Source: Mycolicibacterium moriokaense (lineage in GTDB: Bacteria; Actinomycetota; Actinomycetes; Mycobacteriales; Mycobacteriaceae). Taken from it: 64,000 nt of DNA. The notes beneath the pieces are model-generated. The model made no database searches, had not been told where the DNA came from, and was given only the letters and a program-made list of their open reading frames with translations. The DNA lies in contig NZ_QQBJ01000012.1 of the NCBI RefSeq assembly GCF_003347205.1, forward strand, positions 310,001-374,000, given 5' to 3'. A program made the position numbers and the translations under genes. Below are positions 48,346 through 59,500 of this stretch, one piece after another (position 1 is the stretch's first letter; the number at the start of each line of letters is the position of its first letter).

Positions 48346-48972
48346 ATGACAGGCCGGAGCCGTTCGGCCGGCGACATCAAGCCGGCGCCCGCGACTCAAT
48401 CGGCCGGTCGGCGACCGGCGAAGCTGAGCCGGGAATCCATCGTCAACGCCGCCCTGACCTTCCTGGACCGCGACGGCTGGGACGCGCTGACCATCAACGC
48501 GCTGGCCACCCAGCTCGGCACCAAGGGGCCGTCGCTGTACAACCACGTCGACAGCCTGGAAGACCTGCGCCGCTCGGTGCGGATGCGGGTGGTCGGCGAC
48601 ATCATCGACATGCTGAACACGGTGGGTCAGGGCCGCACCCGCGACGACGCGGTGATGGCGATGGCCAGCTCGTACCGCAGCTACGCCCACCACCACCCGG
48701 GTCGGTATTCCGCGTTCACCCGGATGCCGCTGGGTGGCGACGATCCGGAGTTCACCGAGGCCACCAGGGCGGCAGCGGGCCCGGTGATCTCGGTGCTGGC
48801 GTCCTACGGCCTCGGCGGCGAGGACGCGTTTCACGCCGCGCTGGAGTTCTGGTCGGCTTTGCACGGCTTCGTGCTGCTGGAGATGACCGGGGTGATGGGC
48901 GGCATCGTCGATACCGATACCGTGTTCAGTGACATGGTCATGCGACTGGCGGCCGGGATGCAGAGGCGATGA
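48346..48972 (+). CDS. TetR-family regulator (WHG-type C-domain, Rv0681 position)
   Basis: A 208-residue TetR regulator. Helix-turn-helix is DALTINALATQLGTKGPSLY followed by NHVDSLEDLRRSVR. The C-terminal domain (HHHPGRYSAFTRMP ... ALEFWSALHGFVLLEM) is of the TetR_C_33/WHG type. It lies just upstream of rpsL as in M. tuberculosis. An inverted repeat abuts the ATG. The target beyond itself is unknown. Confidence 0.87.
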   Translation: MTGRSRSAGDIKPAPATQSAGRRPAKLSRESIVNAALTFLDRDGWDALTINALATQLGTKGPSLYNHVDSLEDLRRSVRMRVVGDIIDMLNTVGQGRTRDDAVMAMASSYRSYAHHHPGRYSAFTRMPLGGDDPEFTEATRAAAGPVISVLASYGLGGEDAFHAALEFWSALHGFVLLEMTGVMGGIVDTDTVFSDMVMRLAAGMQRR

Positions 48973-49273
48973 GCCCCTGCACGAAGAGCGTTCAGGGCAG
49001 TTGCGCATCTGTACGGGCTGACCTGCGATAAGGCGCCTGATCGCGGGTTTGGATCGATGTGGGATGCCCTGGTATCGTGGATCGCCGTGCCTGGCAGGTA
49101 GGCGGTTGCCGCACGCCGGGCCAATTCGCGTGTCGTGAAGCATCGAAATGGATTCGATAAAAATCCCGGTGCGGGCGCGTGCGACACTCCCGGTCGCGGG
49201 GTAAGCGAGCGGGGCATAACTGCAGTACAGAGACTTAGAACAGCTCGAAGAAGACGAAGAAGAAAGCCGGTAG
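48973..49273 (+). other. 301-bp intergenic region and rpsL leader
   Basis: It holds the promoter at 49049-49078 (listed) and a leader of ~190 nt ending in a purine-rich stretch GAAGAAGACGAAGAAGAAAG before rpsL. No coding frame was accepted. Confidence 0.55.
49049..49078 (+). promoter_or_regulatory. Putative promoter of the rpsL-rpsG-fusA-tuf operon
   Basis: TTGGAT, 18 bp and TATCGT fit the SigA pattern and lie ~195 bp ahead of rpsL. Confidence 0.5.
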
Positions 49274-49648
49274 ATGCCAACCATCCAGCAGCTGGTCCGC
49301 AAGGGTCGCCGCGACAAGATCGCCAAGGTGAAGACCGCGGCCCTCAAGGGCAGCCCGCAGCGGCGCGGTGTGTGCACCCGCGTGTACACCACCACCCCGA
49401 AGAAGCCGAACTCGGCGCTTCGCAAGGTGGCGCGCGTCAAGCTGACCAGCCAGGTGGAGGTCACCGCTTACATCCCGGGCGAGGGTCACAACCTGCAGGA
49501 GCACTCGATGGTGCTGGTCCGCGGCGGCCGTGTGAAGGATCTGCCCGGTGTGCGCTACAAGATCATCCGCGGCTCGCTCGACACCCAGGGCGTGAAGAAC
49601 CGCAAGCAGGCGCGCAGCCGCTACGGCGCCAAGAAGGAGAAGAGCTGA
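49274..49648 (+). CDS. rpsL: 30S ribosomal protein S12
   Basis: A 124-residue S12, part of the decoding centre. [16 protein letters not shown] includes Lys 43, and [17 protein letters not shown] includes Lys 88; both streptomycin-resistance positions are wild type. Its stop overlaps the rpsG start (TGATG at 49646). First gene of the str operon. Confidence 0.98.
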
Positions 49649-50118
49649 TGCCGCGCAAGGGGCCCGCACCCAAGCGTCCGCTGGTCAACGACCCGGTCTA
49701 CGGATCGCAGTTGGTCACCCAGCTGGTCAACAAAGTTCTGCTGGACGGGAAGAAATCGCTGGCCGAGCGCATTGTTTATGGTGCGCTCGAACAGGCCCGC
49801 GACAAGACCGGCACCGATCCGGTCGTCACCCTCAAGCGCGCCATGGACAACGTGAAGCCCTCGCTCGAGGTCCGCAGCCGACGCGTCGGTGGTGCCACCT
49901 ACCAGGTGCCCGTAGAGGTGCGTGCGGATCGGTCCACGACACTCGCGCTCCGCTGGCTGGTGAGTTTCTCCAAGCAGCGTCGTGAGAAGACCATGATCGA
50001 GCGACTGGCCAACGAGATCCTTGACGCCAGCAATGGCCTGGGTGCCGCCGTCAAACGACGTGAGGACACCCACAAGATGGCCGAGGCGAACCGAGCCTTC
50101 GCGCACTACCGCTGGTGA
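49648..50118 (+). CDS. rpsG: 30S ribosomal protein S7
   Basis: A 156-residue S7 that nucleates assembly of the 30S head. [11 protein letters not shown] start, [40 protein letters not shown] and the C-terminal [12 protein letters not shown] are standard. Translationally coupled to rpsL; 69 bp separate it from fusA. Confidence 0.98.
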   Translation: MPRKGPAPKRPLVNDPVYGSQLVTQLVNKVLLDGKKSLAERIVYGALEQARDKTGTDPVVTLKRAMDNVKPSLEVRSRRVGGATYQVPVEVRADRSTTLALRWLVSFSKQRREKTMIERLANEILDASNGLGAAVKRREDTHKMAEANRAFAHYRW

Positions 50119-50187
50119 CCGCTGCTTCCGGCAGCGCAGCCGGCGGCGACTGACAGCAAAAACTCGCGAGCGAAAGAGAAGACTTCT

Positions 50188-52293
50188 GTGGCACAGAAGG
50201 ACGTGCTTACCGACCTGAACAAGGTCCGCAATATCGGCATCATGGCGCACATCGATGCCGGCAAGACGACGACCACCGAGCGCATCCTGTACTACACCGG
50301 CATCAGCTACAAGATCGGTGAGGTGCACGACGGTGCCGCCACGATGGACTGGATGGAACAGGAGCAGGAGCGAGGTATCACCATCACCTCGGCTGCCACC
50401 ACCACGTTCTGGAAAGACCACCAGATCAACCTGATCGACACCCCCGGCCACGTCGACTTCACCGTCGAGGTGGAGCGCAGCCTGCGCGTGCTCGACGGCG
50501 CCGTTGCCGTGTTCGACGGCAAGGAAGGCGTGGAGCCGCAGTCCGAGCAGGTCTGGCGCCAAGCCGACAAGTACAACGTGCCCCGCATCTGTTTCGTCAA
50601 CAAGATGGACAAGATCGGCGCCGACTTCTACTTCTCGGTGAAGACCATGGAGGAGCGGCTCGGGGCGAACGTGATCCCCGTCCAGCTGCCGATCGGTGCC
50701 GAGAGCGAGTTCGAGGGCGTCGTCGACCTGGTCGAGATGAACGCGAAGGTCTGGCGCGGCGAGACGAAGCTCGGCGAGACCTACGACACCATCGAAATCC
50801 CTGCCGAGCTGGCAGAGAAGGCCGACGAGTACCGCACCAAGCTGCTCGAGGCCGTCGCCGAGACCGACGAGGCGCTTCTGGAGAAGTACCTCGGCGGCGA
50901 GGAGCTCTCCATCGAGGAGATCCAGGGCGCGCTGCGCAAGCTGACGATCAGCTCCGAGGCCTACCCGGTGCTGTGCGGCAGTGCGTTCAAGAACAAGGGC
51001 GTGCAGCCGATGCTCGACGCCGTCGTCGCCTACCTGCCCTCACCGCTGGACGTCCCGCCTGCCACCGGCCACGCGCCCGGCAAGGAGGACGAGGTCATCA
51101 TCCGCGAGCCGTCGACCAGCGAGCCGTTCTCGGCGCTGGCGTTCAAGGTCGCCACGCACCCGTTCTTCGGCAAGCTGACCTACGTCCGCGTCTACTCGGG
51201 CAAGGTCGACTCCGGTTCGCAGGTGATCAACGCGACCAAGGGCAAGAAGGAGCGGCTGGGCAAGCTGTTCCAGATGCACTCCAACAAGGAGAACCCGGTC
51301 GAGTACGCGTCCGCCGGTCACATCTACGCCGTGATCGGGTTGAAGGACACCACCACCGGTGACACCCTGAGCGACCCGAACGAGCAGGTCGTGCTGGAGT
51401 CGATGACGTTCCCCGATCCCGTGATCGAGGTGGCCATCGAGCCCAAGACCAAGAGCGACCAGGAGAAGCTGTCGCTGTCGATCCAGAAGCTCGCCGAGGA
51501 GGATCCGACCTTCAAGGTGCACCTGGATCAGGAGACCGGCCAGACCGTGATCGGCGGCATGGGCGAGTTGCACCTCGACATCCTGGTCGACCGGATGAAG
51601 CGCGAATTCAAGGTCGAGGCCAACGTCGGCAAGCCGCAGGTGGCCTACAAGGAGACCATCAAGCGCCCCGTGCAGAGCGTCGAGTTCACCCACAAGAAGC
51701 AGACGGGTGGTTCGGGCCAGTTCGCGAAGGTCATCATCAACCTCGAGCCGTTCACTGGCGAGGAGGGTGCGACCTACGAGTTCGAGAACAAGGTCACCGG
51801 TGGCCGCATCCCGCGCGAGTACATTCCGTCGGTCGACGCCGGCGCCCAGGACGCCATGCAATACGGCGTGCTGGCCGGCTACCCGCTGGTGAACCTGAAG
51901 GTCACGCTGCTCGACGGGCAGTACCACGACGTCGACTCGTCCGAGATGGCGTTCAAGATCGCCGGCTCGCAGGCGCTGAAAAAGGCTGCGGGACAAGCCC
52001 AGCCGGTCATCCTGGAGCCGATCATGGCCGTCGAGGTCACCACGCCCGAGGATTACATGGGCGACGTGATCGGCGACCTGAACTCCCGCCGTGGTCAGAT
52101 CCAGGCCATGGAGGAGCGCAGCGGTGCACGCGTCGTCAAGGCGCACGTGCCGCTGTCGGAGATGTTCGGCTACGTCGGCGACCTTCGGTCGAAGACCCAG
52201 GGCCGGGCGAACTACTCCATGGTGTTCGACAGCTACGCCGAAGTTCCGGCGCAGGTGTCGAAGGAGATCATCGCGAAGGCGACTGGTCAGTAA
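50188..52293 (+). CDS. fusA: Elongation factor G
   Basis: A 701-residue EF-G that drives ribosomal translocation with GTP. G1 is [14 protein letters not shown] (~residue 12), G2 region [13 protein letters not shown]3 [10 protein letters not shown] and G4 [10 protein letters not shown]. Domain IV includes [23 protein letters not shown] start. The last 18 coding bases plus stop are duplicated immediately downstream (see 52273-52314). Confidence 0.98.
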   Translation: MAQKDVLTDLNKVRNIGIMAHIDAGKTTTTERILYYTGISYKIGEVHDGAATMDWMEQEQERGITITSAATTTFWKDHQINLIDTPGHVDFTVEVERSLRVLDGAVAVFDGKEGVEPQSEQVWRQADKYNVPRICFVNKMDKIGADFYFSVKTMEERLGANVIPVQLPIGAESEFEGVVDLVEMNAKVWRGETKLGETYDTIEIPAELAEKADEYRTKLLEAVAETDEALLEKYLGGEELSIEEIQGALRKLTISSEAYPVLCGSAFKNKGVQPMLDAVVAYLPSPLDVPPATGHAPGKEDEVIIREPSTSEPFSALAFKVATHPFFGKLTYVRVYSGKVDSGSQVINATKGKKERLGKLFQMHSNKENPVEYASAGHIYAVIGLKDTTTGDTLSDPNEQVVLESMTFPDPVIEVAIEPKTKSDQEKLSLSIQKLAEEDPTFKVHLDQETGQTVIGGMGELHLDILVDRMKREFKVEANVGKPQVAYKETIKRPVQSVEFTHKKQTGGSGQFAKVIINLEPFTGEEGATYEFENKVTGGRIPREYIPSVDAGAQDAMQYGVLAGYPLVNLKVTLLDGQYHDVDSSEMAFKIAGSQALKKAAGQAQPVILEPIMAVEVTTPEDYMGDVIGDLNSRRGQIQAMEERSGARVVKAHVPLSEMFGYVGDLRSKTQGRANYSMVFDSYAEVPAQVSKEIIAKATGQ

Positions 52294-52314
52294 GCGAAGG
52301 CGACGGGTCAGTAA
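52273..52314 (+). repeat. 21-bp tandem duplication across the fusA stop codon
   Basis: 52273-52293 (last six codons AKATGQ and TAA) is repeated at 52294-52314 with 20 of 21 bases identical. The second copy would also read AKATGQ-stop in frame but lies past the first stop. Confidence 0.9.
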
Positions 52315-52406
52315 ATCTGACCTGTTGCCCCCGCGGCGAACAACAACTGCAAAGATCAACACACTGCTTTACCAAGCACCAACAAGAAGTCCAGGAGGAC
52401 ACAGAA

Positions 52407-53597
<1,191 letters not shown>

Positions 53598-53618
53598 CGA
53601 TCTGACACCAGAACGCCG

Positions 53619-53653
53619 AAGTGGCGCTCATCCGAAAGGGTGGGCGCCACTTT
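53619..53653. terminator. Terminator hairpin after tuf, shared with the convergent dehydrogenase gene
   Basis: AAGTGGCGC and GCGCCACTT form a 9-bp stem with a 16-nt loop, followed by TTTGCGTTTGGGT. It lies 22 bp after the tuf stop and 15 bp from the end of the convergent gene. Confidence 0.7.
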
Positions 53654-53667
53654 GCGTTTGGGTCCTA

Positions 53668-54669
53668 CTACTCCATCGTCAGCACCATGCGGAACCGCGC
53701 CGCGCCGCTCATCATCTTGTCGTAGGCGGCCTGAACATCAGACAGCGGCACGGTCTCGATCATCGGCCGCACACCTGTGAGCGCGGAGAAGCGAAGCGTG
53801 TCTTCGGAATCCTGCGACGTGCCGGACGCGTGGCCCTGCACCGACGTCGACTTGGGGATGATCGCGAGCGGCGACACCTGGATCGCATCGGGTGAGATGC
53901 CGACCACGACCAGTTGTCCGCGCGGCTTGAGACCGCCGATCGCGGGTGTCATCGCATCCGGCGCGGTGACGGTGGCGAGCACGACGACGGCCCCGCCGAG
54001 TCGGTTCAGTTCCGCCGTGACATCGGAGGCCTTCGAATCGATGTAGTGGTGTGCGCCAAGCTCTTTGGCCAGCGGCTCCTTGTCCGTGCCGCGCGCGATG
54101 GCGACGACTTCGAAGCCCATCCTGTTCGCATACTGGATGCCGAGATGGCCGAGTCCTCCGACGCCGAGAATCGCGACGAGGTCACCCGGTCGTGCGACTG
54201 ACTCGCGCAGTGAGTTGAACGTCGTGATGCCCGCGCAGAGTAGAGGTGCGGCGTCGACGTCGGCGAGATCGTCCGGAATTCGAGCGAGCGCTTCGGCGGG
54301 GGTGACCATGTACTCTGCGTAACCGCCGTCGTAGGCGAGACCGGGGACCTGACCGTTCTCACAAGAGATGAAATCGCCTCTGCGACAAGGCTCGCAGGTG
54401 AAGTCACAGCCACCGAACCAGCCGACGCCCACGCGGTCTCCGGCACTCCACGCGGTGACGCCGTCACCGACGGCGTCTACCTCGCCGGCGACTTCATGGC
54501 CTGGGGCACGGGGATAGCTGCCCGCAACTCCGGCCACTGTCAGCGAGTCCGAATGGCAGACGCCGCAGGCGTGCACTTTGACCCGGACATGTCCTGGGCC
54601 AGGTTCGGGGATCTCGACGTCGGCAATTTCGAACTTCTCGTTCGCGGCGGGAACCCGCGCGATCTTCAT
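53668..54669 (-). CDS. Zinc-dependent alcohol dehydrogenase
   Basis: A 333-residue medium-chain dehydrogenase. Catalytic zinc ligands are Cys in CGVCHSD, His-Glu in PGHEVAGEVDAVGDGV, and Cys in LLCAGITTFNS. The structural zinc cluster is CDFTCEPCRRGDFISC. NAD(P)-binding GVGGLGHLGIQYA follows at ~residue 160. Most like the NADP-linked AdhA/YahK type acting on aldehydes and primary alcohols. ATG 54669 begins the conserved domain; an in-frame Met at 54753 would add 28 atypical residues. Confidence 0.87.
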   Translation of the reverse strand: MKIARVPAANEKFEIADVEIPEPGPGHVRVKVHACGVCHSDSLTVAGVAGSYPRAPGHEVAGEVDAVGDGVTAWSAGDRVGVGWFGGCDFTCEPCRRGDFISCENGQVPGLAYDGGYAEYMVTPAEALARIPDDLADVDAAPLLCAGITTFNSLRESVARPGDLVAILGVGGLGHLGIQYANRMGFEVVAIARGTDKEPLAKELGAHHYIDSKASDVTAELNRLGGAVVVLATVTAPDAMTPAIGGLKPRGQLVVVGISPDAIQVSPLAIIPKSTSVQGHASGTSQDSEDTLRFSALTGVRPMIETVPLSDVQAAYDKMMSGAARFRMVLTME

Positions 54670-54810
54670 GGTGGCCACGTCGGCGAGGTTACCCCGCTTC
54701 GCGGTGCGGGCTGGGTTGGCCAATCCTGAGAGGAAGCTGAGCATGCTGGGCAAAATGCGAGTTCAGCACATTACCATTGCGTCAATGAGCTAATTGCCGT
54801 TATGAAAATA

Positions 54811-54828
54811 TTGTCTGAAACTAGACAA
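54811..54828. promoter_or_regulatory. 6-6-6 inverted repeat, possible operator
   Basis: TTGTCT and AGACAA are perfectly paired around GAAACT in the AT-rich region, ~230 bp before the promoter at 55040. Confidence 0.35.
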
Positions 54829-54994
54829 ACCTTAGCGTATGTAAAGATTGCTTCGCGATGTGTTTGCTAATAACCGTGACAGGGTCGAGTCGGTCTCGAG
54901 TATTTCAATGAGATGAATTAGACCTGTTCAACGTACATGATGCCGATTCTTGACGCCCTGCCCGGTGGCTTTGCGGACGTGACGCGCGGCCTTC

Positions 54995-55020
54995 GCCAAC
55001 ATACTAGAAGGTACGTTGGC
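54995..55020. promoter_or_regulatory. 10-6-10 inverted repeat upstream of the repeat-protein promoter
   Basis: GCCAACATAC and GTACGTTGGC pair at 9 of 10 positions around TAGAAG. It ends 20 bp before the -35 at 55040, a typical activator or repressor position. Confidence 0.55.
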
Positions 55021-55039
55021 CGTTATCGTAGTGTGACGC

Positions 55040-55069
55040 TTGACACAGCATTTAGCAAAGATCTAGTGT
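55040..55069 (+). promoter_or_regulatory. Strong promoter of the repeat-protein locus
   Basis: TTGACA (55040-55045), 18 bp and TAGTGT (55064-55069): a consensus -35 with a TANNNT -10. The leader to the ATG at 55123 would be ~45 nt and includes GAGGGGTGGG as a ribosome site. Confidence 0.75.
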
Positions 55070-55122
55070 CGCGGTGCGCTACTTAGTTTCGACACAGCTT
55101 TAATCTGAGGGGTGGGTCAGCG

Positions 55123-56436
55123 ATGACTCCGGATTTGAGCGGCGCCGGTCGGTCTGTGCTCAAAAAGCAACAGGGCCGCCACCGGGCACCGCGCAGGCGG
55201 CAGCAGATACTCGTCCGCACCATCGGCGTGGGAGGCGTCGCGTGCGCCATCGGCCTGGTCGCAGAGATGAACGCGCCGGACGCCGACGCTTTGTCGATCA
55301 TTCTTCCGGCGGGCAACGGAAACGCGACCCAGATCAACATCCTGGAAGGCAACGTCTTCGACCCGCAGTTGGGCCTCGGCGGGAACGGCTCGAACACCAG
55401 CCACAACTCGACGATCGGCAGCCTGATGTTCGGGCTGGGCAACAACAGCGCCGAGGGCACGTCCGGGGGCTCGTTGTTCGGGCCGATCGTGCTCGGCGGC
55501 GCGACCGGAAACGGCAACGTCACCCAGGTCAACATCCTGTCGTACAACATCATCAACCCGCAGTTCAGCATCCAGGGCGGCAACCTCAGCCAGAACACGA
55601 CGATCAGCAATGTCGCGGTCAACAACGGCAACGACAGCCAGACGACCACCGACTCGAGCGGCGGCTTCAACCTCCTCGGCGGTGCAATCGGGAACGGGAA
55701 CACCACCCAGCTGTCGTTCTTCTCCGGAAACATCTTCAACCCGCAGTTCAGCCTGTTCGGCGACAACGTCAGCAACAACACGGCGATCACGAACGTCTCC
55801 GCGTTGAACGGCAACGGCAGTGAAACCTCGGTAGCCGGGGGCAACGTGTTGGGAACTGGCCTGTTCGGGATGACCGGCAACGGCAACACCTACCAGATCG
55901 CCGGCTTCACATCCAACATCTTCAATCCGCAGGTCAGTCTGCTGGGCACCAACGAGAGCAACAACTACGCCAACGCCAATCAGGCAACCGGAAACGGCTC
56001 GGGCAGCGACAACGCGGTCGACGGCGGCAGCGTGCTCGGCGGCGTGACGGCGGTCGGTGACACGGGCAACGGCAACACAACCCAGAACGCCAGCGGCTCC
56101 GGCAACATCTACAACAACCAATGGCGGCTGGGCCTCGGCAACTTCCTGCCGTCGACCGGCCAGACGCAACAGGACCAGACGCAACAGGACACGCTCACCA
56201 ACGAACAGGTGACGAATCCGAGCAACACCCAGGCTGGTCTCAGCGAGGACGAACTTCTCGACCTTCAGGACCTGAAGCCGGGTTCGAGTTCCAGCACCGG
56301 AACCGTCGTATCGCCGCGTCCGTTGACAGACGCCGTCACGCGGATCAAGAGCGCGGTCGACAACACGCTGAAGCGCATCACCAGTTCGTCGACGCCGTCA
56401 GGCGGAGCCGACAAATCGAGTTCGGGTGATCCATGA
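55123..56436 (+). CDS. Secreted Asn/Gln-rich repeat protein with five curlin-like units
   Basis: A 437-residue exported protein. A basic N-terminus and hydrophobic stretch (~residues 31-48) with ADA near residue 55 form a signal peptide. Five units begin at residues 64, 129, 190, 252 and 315, spaced 61-65 apart, each opening GNGN-x-[TY]-Q and most continuing N-[IV]-[FIY]-[ND]-[PN]-Q and a Ser/Asn/Thr ladder. A polar C-tail (residues ~342-437) has two QTQQDQTQQD-type steps and a helical segment. Spaced Asn/Gln/Gly recall CsgA curlin repeats and beta-solenoids, but I recognise no named family. It is 91 bp ahead of a larger related gene and probably co-transcribed. Envelope or fibre role inferred. 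Confidence 0.78.
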   Translation: MTPDLSGAGRSVLKKQQGRHRAPRRRQQILVRTIGVGGVACAIGLVAEMNAPDADALSIILPAGNGNATQINILEGNVFDPQLGLGGNGSNTSHNSTIGSLMFGLGNNSAEGTSGGSLFGPIVLGGATGNGNVTQVNILSYNIINPQFSIQGGNLSQNTTISNVAVNNGNDSQTTTDSSGGFNLLGGAIGNGNTTQLSFFSGNIFNPQFSLFGDNVSNNTAITNVSALNGNGSETSVAGGNVLGTGLFGMTGNGNTYQIAGFTSNIFNPQVSLLGTNESNNYANANQATGNGSGSDNAVDGGSVLGGVTAVGDTGNGNTTQNASGSGNIYNNQWRLGLGNFLPSTGQTQQDQTQQDTLTNEQVTNPSNTQAGLSEDELLDLQDLKPGSSSSTGTVVSPRPLTDAVTRIKSAVDNTLKRITSSSTPSGGADKSSSGDP

Positions 56437-56527
56437 GATCAGCGAAAGCCGAGCATCCGTTGATCGACCGCCACAGCCAAAAACTCTGAGCCACAAAGCA
56501 ATAGACAGAATTCAAAGGAGCTGCAAA

Positions 56528-59500
56528 ATGGGGAAACATCGCAAGGCGCGTGCAACCCGCACACCGGCGAAGCTGAATCGCACCTGCGCCATCTGCGCCG
56601 TCGCAGGAGCGACCGGACTGGGACTGATCTCTCTCGCCCCGACGGCGTTCGCGGACAACAGCAGCGACGACGGCTGGTGGTTGATCAGCGGCAACAACAC
56701 TCCGATCGGCAACAACGGCAACGGCAACACCAGCCAAAACGGCGCCTTCAACGGCAACATCATGAACAACCAGTTCAACGGTCTGAGCCCGATCATCGGC
56801 GGCACCGCCGTGAACACGGGTGTGGCCACCGGCGGCGCGGGAACCAGTGCGGCCACTAACGCCGGCCTGCCGATCGGCGGTGCGGCGGTAGGCAGCACCG
56901 TCAGCGCCAACCCGGCGGTCGGAGGGACCGGCGCCGGCGGCATCGCGGCCGGCGGCAACAACGTCGGCACCACCAACGGTGGACTGGCGGGCGGGGGCAC
57001 CAACGCCGGAACGGCTGCCTCGGGCACGGCTGTGGCCGGACAGGTCGTCGATGGCGTCGATGCGGCCGGGAACGGCGCCGGGGGCTCAGGTGTGGCCGGC
57101 TCGGGCGGCGGCGGAGCAGGCACCGGCGGATTGAACATCGACGGCGCGGACATCGGCGGCGCTGCCGCCGGGGTGGTGACAGGCGGCACGGCAACCGAAG
57201 TGGTCGGCCAGGCCAACGAGACAGTGTCCGGCAGCCCCACCAACACGGTCGGCGGTCCCACCGCCGGCGGTGGGACAACCGGCAATCAGACAGGCGGCGA
57301 TGCGTTCACCGCCCAGCAAGGCGGCGCCGGAACCGGCGGAGCGGGTAGCGGCGGCAATGCGTTCGGGGGCAACGGAGCCGGCGGCAACATCACCGAAACG
57401 CAGACCGGCGGCGACGCGGTCGTCCTGGGCAACGCGCTCAACCAAACGGCGACCGGCGCGCAGGGCGGTGCCGCCACGAACGCCCAGTCCGGCGGTGCCG
57501 CGACGGGCGGCGCGGGCAGCGGCGGTGCGGCGATCAGCGGCGACACCACCGGGGGAGACACCACCGGCGGCGACGCCACCTTCGTCGGCGACGCCACGAG
57601 CGGAGAAGCCACGGGCGGCGACGCCACCAATGAGGTTGTCGGCACCGCATCGGGGAATCTGTCGACCAACCTCGTCAACTCCAATACCAATACCGGCAAT
57701 GGCAATGTCAGTGCCAACGCCATCGGCGGCGCGGGGGGCAGTAACAGCAGCGACGACGGTTGGTGGCTGGGCAGCGGAAACAACACCACCATCGGGAACA
57801 ACGGCAACGGCAACACCAGTCAGAACGGCGCCTTCAACGGCAACGTGATGAACAACCAACTGAACCTGCTCAGCCCGGTCATCGGCGGAACGGCGGCCAA
57901 TGCCGGAGCGGCCGCCGGCGGTGCGGGGACCAGCGCCGCCTCCAACGTCGGTGCGCCCGTCGGCGGTGCGGCGGTCGGCACCACCGTCAGTGCCAACCCG
58001 GCGGTCGCCGGCAGCGGCGTCGGCGGGGCTGCCGCCGGCGGTGAGAACGCCGGCGTGACCAATAGCGGTGCCGCTACGGGTGGTACCAACGCAGGCACCG
58101 CCGTCTCCGGCGCCGCGGCCGGTGGTGAGGTCGTCGACGGCGCGGACCTCGCCGGGTCGGCGCTCGCCGGCTCAGGTGCGGGTGGCTCCGGTGCCGGCGG
58201 ACTGGGCACCGGTGGTGCCAATCTCGACGGTGCGGACGTCGGCGGCGACGCCGCCGGAGCCGCGACAGGCGGCATCGCAAGCGAGGTGATCGTCCAGGCC
58301 AATCCGACGACAGGCGGCACGCCCAACAACTCCATCGGGGGCGCCGCTGCGGGCGGTGGCATGGTCGGCAACCAGACCGGCGGCGATGCGGTCACCATTC
58401 AGCAGGGCGGCGACGGTGAAGGCGGCGCCGGAATCGGCGGTGCCGCGGCAGGCGGAAACGCAATGGGCGGCAACATCAATGCGGTCCAGACCGGCGGTGA
58501 CGCCTTGACCGGTGGCAACGCGATAACGCAGGGCGCGACCGGCGGCGTCGGCGGCGGCGCCTCCAACGACCAGACCAGCGGTGACGCGACCGGTGGCTTC
58601 GGCATCGGCGGAGCGGCCACCAGCGGCGACACGACTGGTGGCGAAACCACCGGCGGCGACGCCACCTACGTCGCCAACGCCACCGCAGGCGAAGCCACCG
58701 GCGGCGATGCCACGAACGAGGCGATCGGGATCGCGGCAGGCAACCTGGCCGTCAACACCGTCAACTCGAACACCAACGCCGACAACGGGAACAACAGTTA
58801 CAACGGCGTAGGGGCCGCAGGAGCCAACGGCGGCGACGACGGTTGGTGGCTGGGTAGCGGCAACAACACCACCATCGGGAACAACGGCAACGGCAACACC
58901 AGTCAGAACGGCGCCTTCAACGGCAACGTGATGAACAACCAGCTCAACGTGCTCAGCCCGGTCATCGGCGGCACGGCGGTCAACGCCGCTGACGCGACTG
59001 GTGGCCTTGGCACCAGCGCCGCCACCAACGTCGGTGCACCCGTGGCCGGCGCCGCTGCCGGCACGACGGGCAGCGTGAATCCGGCAGTGGGCGGAGAGGC
59101 GCTCGGCGGTGCGGCACTCGGCGGCACGAATGCGGCTGTCACCGATGGCGGCGCCGCGCTCGGCGGCACGAACATCGGCACCGGAGCAACCGGCGCCGCA
59201 GTGGCCGGCTCGGTGGCCGACGCCGCCGATGCCGCGGGCAACGGATTCGGCGGCGAAGGCGCCGGCGGCCTGGGCCTCGGCGGCGCAGGTACCGGCGGCG
59301 CGAATGCCGACGCTGCCGATGTCGCGGGCGGTGCGCTCGGTGCGGCGCTCGGCGGCACGGCGACGGACCAGGTCACGCAGCTCAACATCACGGGCGTCGG
59401 TAATCCGAACAACGCAGTCTCGGGTACGACTGCCTACGGCGGGCAGACCGGCGACTCGACGGGCGGCTCGACGTTCACCGGACAGGCGGGCGGCGAGGGG

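Larger units (their letters stand above)
54670..55122 (+). other. 453-bp AT-rich intergenic region ahead of the repeat-protein locus
   Basis: Unusually AT-rich for this genome, especially 54780-54960. It contains the TTGTCT-gaaact-AGACAA repeat (54811-54828), the 10-6-10 repeat (54995-55020) and a near-consensus promoter (55040-55069), all listed. No coding frame is credible. The base composition suggests a regulatory hub or horizontally acquired DNA. Confidence 0.6.

Noticed and set aside
49400-49540. Streptomycin-resistance change in rpsL
   Set aside because: Lys 43 and Lys 88 are both wild type.
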